Assembly (NCBI GenBank): GCA_020912385.1
Contig: CP087216.1
Coordinates: 1,178,001 to 1,242,000 of the forward strand
Length of the DNA stretch: 64,000 nt
Direction: 5' to 3'
Origin: Neofusicoccum parvum
Taxonomy: Eukaryota > Ascomycota > Dothideomycetes > Botryosphaeriales > Botryosphaeriaceae
The position numbers and the translations under genes were made by a program. The notes under the pieces are model-generated. The model had not been told where the DNA came from, did no database searches, and worked only from the letters and a program-made list of their open reading frames with translations. This document shows positions 56,108-64,000 of the stretch, in pieces (the stretch's first letter is position 1; the number at the start of each line of letters is the position of its first letter).

Positions 56108-57176
56108 GTTGGGCGGCGGGGTGGCGGCGGGCGCCAATGACAATGACAATGGGAGCAGTTGGGACGGGGACGGGGACGGGGACTGGGACGGGGGCTGGGA
56201 CTGGGCCTCTGCAGCTGGAGGAGCTTGGAGGAGCGGAGGAATGGAGGACTGGCAGCTGCGGAGGGCAGCCTTTTGACGTGTTCAAGGTTGGCGAGGGGAG
56301 CTACCCCAAGTGCCAGTTGCATCAGGTGGGCTGAAGCTTGGACGCGCGATCGCAAGCTGCTGCGCCGATAAACTCACATGCAATCTGCTAAGGGAAAACG
56401 GCGGGCTGCGCGCTCCCGCGCCCGCTGCGTTTTATGCCGCGCGCTGGGCGATAACGCGCGGCCCCTCACGATGCCCGCAGCCGTTTCTCTTTGTTTACAG
56501 CAAGCGCTCGTCCGGCCTGCGGGGCGCTTTTCCTCGGTTGAACAGTCATCTTCGGCGCTCGGGTTAGTCTCGCGAGCGGCCGCACGGATCCCACCGCGCT
56601 GGCTTCCCAGTGCAGATCGCTCGGGGGGGCAGCTCTGGCGGCGTCCTCCACCTGCCTCGGCGGCGTTGCTAATGCCGGCCACCACATTCGCCTCACCAGT
56701 GCGTAAATTTTCTCCGCCGCCCGTCAGCCGACTCCCGGCCTGCTTCACCTGCCATCGCTGCCCCACACCATTGGTGCACCTCCCAAACTCCGTCCAGAAG
56801 CTCAGCCGCCCATCAGGGTGCCATCGTTTCACCGGCCAGCGGACCGCCTTGGCGCAGCTCAACACTCACTCGGGGCCCAGGAGAAAGAAGGAAATGCAAT
56901 TCAGGATCCCCGCACGGGACCGAAATTAGAATACAGGGTAAGATCTTTTCGCACAAATGCAGAAACCCCCATCGCTCGTCAGTGCTCATCAATACAACGT
57001 GGCCTGTCCCTGTACCGGAGCCAGAAACCCAAAGCCTGTGCAAAAGAGAACCACGCCCATCCAGGCCTTGAAACGATCCGCCGCTCGCATGCAAAGCCCT
57101 CGTAGACCCAATAACTCATTAAAAGAAGAGGAAGTCAGTCAGTCGTTGTCGTAGCCACCAGAAGCCGGTCGGCGGC
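56108..57176. other. Intergenic region, pyruvate carboxylase promoter and clathrin heavy chain 3' flank
   Basis: About 1.07 kb. It contains the G-rich hexamer repeat close to the pyruvate carboxylase start. No gene is seen. Confidence 0.5.
56161..56205. repeat. GGGACG hexamer repeat, seven units, in the pyruvate carboxylase 5' region
   Basis: Units are GGGACG x3, GGGACT, GGGACG, GGGGCT, GGGACT, then GGG. Eight runs of three or more G, three bases apart, lie 54-98 nt upstream of the ATG, on the strand opposite to the mRNA. G-quadruplex formation is plausible (inference). Confidence 0.85.
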
Positions 57177-60100
57177 CTAGAACGCGCGGTAGCCCGTGGC
57201 CTGAGGCGCGATGCCATTGGCTTGGCCATACGGCGCCGGTGACGGCGCGCTCGGGCCTTGCGTCAGCATGAGGCGAGACGGTCCGAGTATCGGCGTGTTC
57301 TCGTCGTTCGTCTGCTGAGACTTTTCCTTTGCCTTGCGCTCCTCGTTGTCCTTCTTGAGCTGCTCGATCGTCGCCGCCTGCTGCGCCAAGAAGTTGATCA
57401 TGTACGGCTGTGGAGCATTAGCACTAATCAAATAACCGCGCTTGGTTTGGCACATACCATGGTGAAGTCGTTGAGGCCGTTGCGCCAAGACACCTCCAGA
57501 ATCACGTCCGGACGGATCAGGTCGTAGCAAGCGTAAAGCATACCAACGTAGCACTCGCGGCTGCCAATGTCGACAAACTGCACCTGCGTCAGCTGAGGTC
57601 TGGGGAGAGTAAACCATGATACTTACATAGCGGAGGAGCTCTTCGACAACTTCCGGCTTGCCAGACATGGCCGCCGTCTCGATGGCATCCTTGAACAACT
57701 TGTCCTGCTTGGACAGTGCGATAGACTTGTCCCAGCGCTTGTTCTTGCGGTAGATGTTGGCAGCGATCTGTCTGAAGAAGACGAGGTCGTGCTTCTCAAG
57801 GCGCTGTGCCAGCTCGACCGCATCGTAGTTGTCGTAGTTCTCGACGGAGTCGCGGAGCGTCTTGTAGTCCTCCTCCTCGATCAGAAGATCGTTGATGGCG
57901 TTGTTGACGGCCCTCTTGTTCTGCGTTTGCACGTTGAGCAGGAACGGCTTGATGAGAGGGATGTTGTCCGACTTCTCGAACATGCGAACAACACGGTTGA
58001 CGTCGATCCTGGGAGTCAGCGCTTGGAGAAGATCAGTGAGCAGAGATGGCTGCTCCTGGAGGTAGAAGTTCAGCGCGCGGTAGTAGATTTCCAAGTTTGC
58101 AACCTTGACAATGGTGTCCTTGAACGAGTGATGCTCCCATGCATCCGCCGCACGCTCCATCATGGCGAGCGCAGCATTGTCCGGCTCGTCGTAGTGGACG
58201 TACAAGAAGACAAGTTCGGGCCAAAGGTGTGCTTCCTCGCAGGCACGGATCATCTTCGGGATGTTGATGCGGGACCAGAAGAGACGGAGGTGCTCCATTA
58301 CGCGCTCAGGGTGGTACTTGGACAGAGCAATACCGAGCTCGGTGAACATGCCCATGTGGGCACGCTCCAAGCCAAGGCCGGCCTCCAGAAGAGCAATGAG
58401 CTCGTCGAAGTAACCATTCCTCTCGTACTGCTTAACGAGATCTGAGAGCTCTTCAGCGTGAACGATCAAGTTAAGACCGCAGATCTGAGCAAGACGGAAC
58501 TCCTTCTTCGCAACGCAGGCCTCGTTGACCTGCTTCCAGACCTTAGTGCTGTTAGCCTTGCGGGCGCACTCAACGGCAGCCTGGTAGTCCTCGAGGTGCA
58601 CCAGAGTCGTAGCAAGCTTGGCCCAGTTGGAGATGCTGGTGAAGAAGATCTTGGCAGCCTCATGGTAGCCCTCCTCGTAAGCCTTGTCACCAGAAGCCTC
58701 AACATCGGCCACATTGGTGGCACGCAGGAAATCCTCCAGCTCAGCAAGCTGGTTGGTCCTGGCGTAGCAGAAGGCGAGACCAGTGTCGATCGGAGGCTCG
58801 CGCAGGGTCTTACGGGCCATCTTCAAGAACTTGATCAGGTCTTCATCCTTGCCTGCGTGCGTGGCAATCTCGATGACCTCGTTGTAGTTCGACGGATCCT
58901 GAGCACGAATGTACGATTCGATGGAGTCCGTGACACGGAGGCCGTCGAGCTGGGCCTTGGCGACCTTGCTCCAAACCTCGGGCAAATCAACCCGGTCAGC
59001 GTACTCCTGTGCACGGTCAATGCTGACGATATGGTCAACGAGAACATTTACTGCCTCGAGATGGTTGTTGTGCTTCTTGTGGATTTCAAAAGCCTCGTCA
59101 TACATGCCCAGCTCGATACACTGCGCGGCAATATCATCGGGAGTGTAGTGCTCGAGCTGTTGGATGTAACCAATCAAGCGACCCTTGTCGGACTTGGCGG
59201 CCGTGAGCATCAACAAGTTCTGCAGGGTCGGGTTGTCGCTGAAAGCGGACGGTTCCAGGATGATCTTCTCCAAGAGCTCAATGAGCTCACCAGGAAGGTC
59301 GTTTCCGATGAAGGCCTTAACAGCGACGGAAACCTTGTCAGGTTCCTGAGACTCTGGCACAGCAGTGGCGATGACTTGGTCGACAACTGACCTCCGGAAG
59401 AGGTTGTTCGAGCTGAGCACGTAGTCCCAAATCTCAGGGTCAGAGCGTTCCAGCAGGTATCTGGCCTGGGCCTTGAACATGGAGTTCTCGTTGGTGATAG
59501 TAATGAGCTCGAGATCGTTCTGGCCCTTCTGGTACGCAATGAAGGCCAGGTTGGGGTCACGAGCCTCACAGTATTTACCAACGGTGAGAGTGTCGTATTG
59601 GTCATTCTCACGAAGGAACTTCTCCGGGTTGTTGTTGCTGTCGATGTAGATCTTGGCGAGCGCGTTGTAGACAGCCTGCTGCTGGTTACCACTCGCCAGG
59701 GTAGCCTCGAGGAAAGGCAGGAGGAGCTTCAAGCGGTTGCGAGTCTCGACTTCGGAAACAAGCTCATCGATGGGAATCGAAGCAGGGTTGACCGACTGCA
59801 GCAGACTTTTGATGATGTTCTCGTCGCAGTCGACGTCAAGAAGGCCACCAATGACAGCCGGAGTCCTGGAGGGGTTTACGCGCTGGACGTAGACTTCAAT
59901 AGACTTGAACTGCTGCTGCTTGTACAAGTACAGAACCAAATCGTGGATGAAGTTGAAGCGGTCGCAGACGATGATGAGCGGGAGCTGCTCAGTCAGCCTA
60001 GCCTCCTTGAGGAAGTTCTTCACCTTCTCCGGATCGAAAAAGTTGTTCTCGCGGCAAATGCGTTCGACTTCGTTGAGCTGGCCCATGGCGGTAGCAGCCT

Positions 60101-62541
60101 CAATGTACTTGAAGACGACATCTTTGTCCTCGCTGAGGTTCACAATGCCGCCAAGGTAGTAGAAAAGACCCTCTGCGGTACGGTACTTCTCCAGGAGGTC
60201 AATGATGCGGGTCGGGCCAAGAAGATCCGAGTACTTTTGAGCGATGCGAATGACGGATTGCAAGTTCTGGCGAATATTGACCTTGAGCATCTCGTCCAGA
60301 CAGTCCAAGGAGAGCTCGACAGTCAGGTGTCCGAAATAGTTGATCAGCCACTCCTCAGGAAGCTTGTCCGTGTGGATGATGATGCGCTTGATAGCAGCCG
60401 GATCATCATTGTGCTCCAGAGCCCTCGTCAACAAGCCAGCATTCTCGCACAGCTGTGCAATGCGGGGCTTGTCGTAGTGCGAGAACATCTCGTTGCCAAG
60501 AATAGCGTCTGCAACCTGGGGGGCGTTCAGCAGGTTCATCTCCAGCAGCTTCGTCTGCAGGTGACCCTGTTCAGGGAGGTTTGGCGCAAGGACATCAAGC
60601 AGGAAAGCAGTGCATTGTTGGACCATGCCCTGAGACTGGAAAATGTCGACCACACGGTCAATGTCGATCAAAGGACCGCTCTCTTCCTTGGCAAGGGCAG
60701 TCGCGAACTCAGCGCCCTTCTCAGGATTGACACGCACAATGTGCTGAAGCAAGACGGTAAAGTCGGGAGTGTAACCGCTCTGCTTAGCGTACGGGAGAAT
60801 CTCGTCAAAACGGCCGAGCTCCGCCAGCGCAGCTACAACCTTCTGGGACGAACCAGCCTGCTGATAGATGGTCAAAGCCAAGTTGAGATCGTGCAGCCTG
60901 ACGATGTCACCAAGCTGCTCCGAGCACTCCAGCTTGCCCTCTCCCAGCCACTTCTCCAGAAGGTGCTTGCGTCCTTGCTGCAGCACCGGACGCACCAGCT
61001 CCAGCGTCTCGAATTGGTTCAGCTTGCCCTTGTCCAAAAGCATACCAAAGTATTGTAGGATAACCGACAGCTGGCCTTGCTGAGGAGGGGCTTGCTTGAA
61101 TCGCTCGATCGTCTGCGCCGTCCGAAGAAAGCCTCGCGGAGAGTTGGCCGCCGTCTTGGCCGCCTCAGCATACTGGCCGGAGGCCAAGAGGTTCTCGAAC
61201 TGCTGCTGGTATAGGTTGTCGGCGCCTGGGAGACCCGCCCGCGAGGCCAATCTGTATGCCAGCTCGGCGTTGGCTGGGTTTTGCAACAAATAGGGTATCA
61301 CGGTGTTCTCGTCGAGAGTAACGGACAGGACCTGGCCCTTGCGGTTGATGCCGATAATGCCCGCAGAGTCGGAATCGGGAGCGGTAACGAAGATTGTGTC
61401 GCTGGAAATGCGGTTCATGAAGATGCAGGTGCCCGTCTCCAGGTCGTACAGGTGGATGAAGCCGTACTTGGTGACCAGGTAGATGACGTTGTACTTCTGC
61501 GAAACCTGCATGGCTACAGGGAAGTCGTTAGTGGCCTCAGGCGGGAAGTAGACATCAACGGCCTTCTTCGCGAACGTAGGATTGCCGGCCTGGTGGTCGA
61601 TCTCCACCACGTGCAGCTTTGCGCCAGTGGCAGTCCTCACGGCAAAAGTAAACACCTTGGTGTCGGCGGGAGCACCTTCCATGCGGAGGTTGCCAAAGGC
61701 AGCAGCGTGGCCCTCGATGTTCTGGCTGATGCCGCGATCTCTGGAGTAGAGCTGCATAGCTCCAACGACACGGCCCTGCTGCTGGGAGATTCCCACAATG
61801 ACGGACCACTTCTCCTCCTGGTTGACGCGGTAGTTGATGATTTGGCAGCCCTATCCAATGTCAATTACAGCCCTCTTTCACGAGTATCACAGTATGTTGC
61901 GCACCGAGAGGTTGGGGTTGCGGTCGAAGATCTTGACCGGCGTGGCTTGGCTGGGATCGAAAATGTTCCAATGGTACACGGAGTTCTCGGTGACGAGGCC
62001 CAGGCTCGATTCGCTGTACCATTTCCAGAACACGACGTCCTCGTTCATCGTGGCCGACTTCAGCTTCGCCTTCTGCGCCAGGTCGAAGATCTGCAGTGTC
62101 CGCTGCTGGGCCTTCAACGCGATGATCTGCTTGTTGTAGTGCATGATGGCGCTGTCGGCCTTGATGGGCCGCCGGATGATGTTGTTGCCATTCTTGAGGT
62201 CGATTATGATGACTTCCGGCGATGCAGTCTGGTCGGCCTGCTGCCTGACGCAGATGTACGAGTCGGACTCAAGGGTCTAGCTGGCGGGTCAATTCCATCG
62301 CGTGCGATGCGCGGCGGGTCGGCGGGGCGCGACTTACACATGAGTTGAATCCTATCGAGGTGGGCTGCTGTGTGGTCAGCGCGACGCTCCGGCCAGATGT
62401 ATGTTTGCGCGAACGGGTGACGTACGAGGATGTCGACTTGCGACAGCTGGACACATTCGGCGGTTAGCGGTGGCTCTGACGCAGCGCGCGGGCGACGCAT
62501 ACCTGGAGCAGCTCGGAGAACTTAATGGGGAGCGGTGCCAT
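57177..62541 (-). CDS. CHC1: Clathrin heavy chain
   Basis: Exons on the minus strand 62503..62541 (39 nt), 62426..62446 (21 nt), 62338..62364 (27 nt), 61905..62276, 57627..61850, 57458..57577 and 57177..57407 give 1677 residues. It forms the triskelion leg of clathrin coats on the trans-Golgi, endosomes and plasma membrane. The N-terminal beta-propeller starts MAPLPIKFSELLQ / LSQVDIL / PTSIGFNSC / TLESDSYICVRQ, one block per exon, then MHYNKQIIALKA and NPNLS/GCQIINYRVN. The large exon encodes the linker and repeated clathrin heavy-chain alpha-solenoid repeats. The last exons give the trimerisation region (FVDIGSRECYVGMLYACYDL, PYMINFLAQQAATIEQLKKDNEERK). The donor after NPNLS is GTGCGC, weak but the only one that keeps the conserved join. 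Start context is GCCATGGC. Confidence 0.96.
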
Positions 62542-63960
62542 GGCTGCGAGTTTGCGGGATTGCGATTTCGTTACGCCAGCTCATCAACAAGAACCAACGC
62601 CGCTCGTTATTAAGGAGAGGGGAATCGGAAAGGAAGAGGAAATCCGACAAGCCGGGGCGCCGAGCTTGCAGGGAAGCAATCCAGAAGGAAAAGGCAGGCG
62701 GGGAGTGTGGTGGTGATAGTGAGAAGGTCGACTCTTGTCAGGAGTTCCATTATGATCAAGCTGGCCGCGAGCTGCGGCCCAGAAGTCGCTGCCGCTATGC
62801 CTGATCCGGCGCTAGGGCTGGCTCAGCGAAGGTGCCAGGTCGTCGTCATGGCACCGACCCAGCGCAGCCCTGCAGCTGCGACGGCAGCTCTCCCGCCGTG
62901 AAGACTCCAGATTGTGAGCTGCACGCGACTTGCACAATCGCCGTTGCGGCAGCACCAGACACATGCGCCTTGCCTCGCAGCACAACGGCACAACGCACTT
63001 CTGCCCAGCTCTTGCGGCAGCAACATGCACCGCACATGCACTCTTGGAGCAAGAAGGCCTTTGGATGGCCTCCTCCGGACGAATGCTTCAACTACGTGTG
63101 CATGGTGGCCTTGCGTGAACATATCCTGCCTGTGCGACACTTTGGGAGCCGGCCAAGTCCTCGCACCCAAATGCACACACTCGTTGCTTTACATTCCAAA
63201 GCCACGAGGCTTCCATCCTCAACCACTTCAACAGCGCGTAGAGAACATGGCTGGGGCCTAGCGGCGTCACCACCTCAGGACTGATTCACTGGGCAAGGTT
63301 CCGGCCAGAACAGTGGAGCAGGTAAACCCAGATGGCTTTTCCGAAACAGCATCCCCATCTGCCTCTTGCAATAGCAACTAATCCGTAGAGGACGATCAAG
63401 GGCGGCGAGACGCATACCAGCACAAGAGAACTGAAGCTGGATACTAAGACTATCGCAGGTTCGCGTCAGGATCTACGTACGGATGTCTCATTTGTTCTGG
63501 TCACGGGAGTTCGGACGGTCTGCCAGCGTGCGAGAATCTGGGTCTGAATAATGCTCCCAGCGCCCAAAGCGGAGCCCCTTTAATTTGGTAGTCAAGCGTT
63601 GTCGGTGGCTACTGGGCATCAAGAAAAGCAAAGAAGAAGAAGAAAAAAAAACAAAAGGACGTCGTACTGCTCCAGCCACGTTGTGTCTGGGTTGGTGGTC
63701 ACACGTCCGACAGCGGTGCCCTATAGGTCGTCTGTTTTTAGACGCAGCGCCAGCAGAGACCGAAGTTCGGCGCGAGGCACTGAGATCGGCTCTTGCGGAA
63801 CGGACGAGCGACGTGGAGCGTTTCAGTGGACGCAGACAGCAGGCAGCACCAGTGGCTGGCCGCACGAAGCTGCGCAAAACAGAATTGCCAGTTGGCGAAA
63901 CGCACGCTGGACGCACGAGAAAGCAAGCGGGACGACGGCATCGAGACATCACGTATAGAC
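62542..63960. other. Intergenic region upstream of clathrin heavy chain
   Basis: 1.4 kb, promoter of clathrin heavy chain at the left. It holds the decayed foldback copy at 63036-63094; otherwise no gene is recognised. Confidence 0.5.
63036..63094. mobile_element. Decayed copy of the foldback element
   Basis: The right arm TCCGGACGAATGCTTCAACTAC (63073-63094) is well preserved. The left arm is degraded: only CATGCAC and TTGGAGCA near 63036-63052 still match. It lies about 500 bp upstream of the clathrin heavy chain start. Confidence 0.5.
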
Positions 63961-64000
63961 ATGGGTGGCGGGGCCCGCAAGCGCAAGCGCAAGACGCAGC
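63961..64000 (+). CDS. Possible start of a gene cut by the window edge
   Basis: ATG at 63961 opens MGGGARKRKRKTQ.., a Lys/Arg-rich start like those of nucleolar or ribosome-biogenesis proteins. Only 40 bases are available, so this is a weak call. Confidence 0.25.
   Translation, partial: MGGGARKRKRKTQ

Noticed and set aside
58458..61058. Long antisense frames of 310 and 486 codons over clathrin heavy chain
   Set aside because: They are the complement of conserved clathrin repeats and follow its codon bias; no evidence of a separate gene.
1..64000. tRNA, rRNA, CRISPR, prophage or autonomous transposon
   Set aside because: I found no box A/B tRNA pattern, no rRNA-like block, no spaced direct-repeat array and no transposase or reverse-transcriptase motifs by eye; a tRNAscan-type search would settle the tRNA point.

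Overview
The window is nuclear DNA from a filamentous ascomycete (Pezizomycotina; Dothideomycetes is possible, but I cannot fix the class). The evidence is protein genes split by short introns, mostly 49-80 nt, with GT..AG ends and CTAAC/CTGAC branch sites. The genes are fungal housekeeping types (clathrin heavy chain, pyruvate carboxylase, Msh3, Cdc6, Sec53, Pam17, Ilm1, Coq10), together with fungal-type P450, ABCC and Zn2Cys6 genes. I see no bacterial-style operon, CRISPR array, tRNA, rRNA or autonomous transposon. Gene models below were built by hand from reading frames, splice sites and remembered family conservation; no alignment was run.

Layout, left to right: the 3' part of PAM17 (+) with a foldback element in its intron; a His-rich membrane protein (-); MSH3 (-); an M19 membrane dipeptidase (-) divergent from ILM1 (+); CDC6 (+) with an MCB/E2F-like promoter; an SOD-fold mitoribosomal protein (-) divergent from a Mid2-like cell-surface protein (+); COQ10 (-) divergent from a TRM140/METTL-type tRNA methyltransferase (+); two small unknowns (-); a cytochrome P450 (+) convergent with a full-length ABCC transporter (-); ornithine aminotransferase (-); a BCS1-like AAA ATPase (+); a Zn2Cys6 transcription factor (+); DPH4 (-) and ZW10/Dsl1 (-); an M16C metallopeptidase (+); SEC53 (-); pyruvate carboxylase (-); clathrin heavy chain (-); and a possible gene start at the right edge. 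Intergenic stretches of 0.5-2.7 kb are noted individually.

The genes do not form one pathway cluster. Themes recur: mitochondrial function (PAM17, ILM1, mS42/43, COQ10, ornithine aminotransferase as a cytosolic/mitochondrial link), G1/S and DNA maintenance (CDC6, MSH3) and membrane traffic (clathrin heavy chain, ZW10/Dsl1, SEC53 for glycosylation). The most unusual items are a short inverted-repeat element family seen three times (PAM17 intron, 51.6 kb, 63.1 kb), tryptophan-acidic motifs in the ZW10 protein that look like the COPI-binding lasso of yeast Dsl1, micro-exons in clathrin heavy chain and in the M16C protease (where a 29-nt exon carries the zinc motif), and a possible mitochondrial N-terminal extension on the tRNA methyltransferase.
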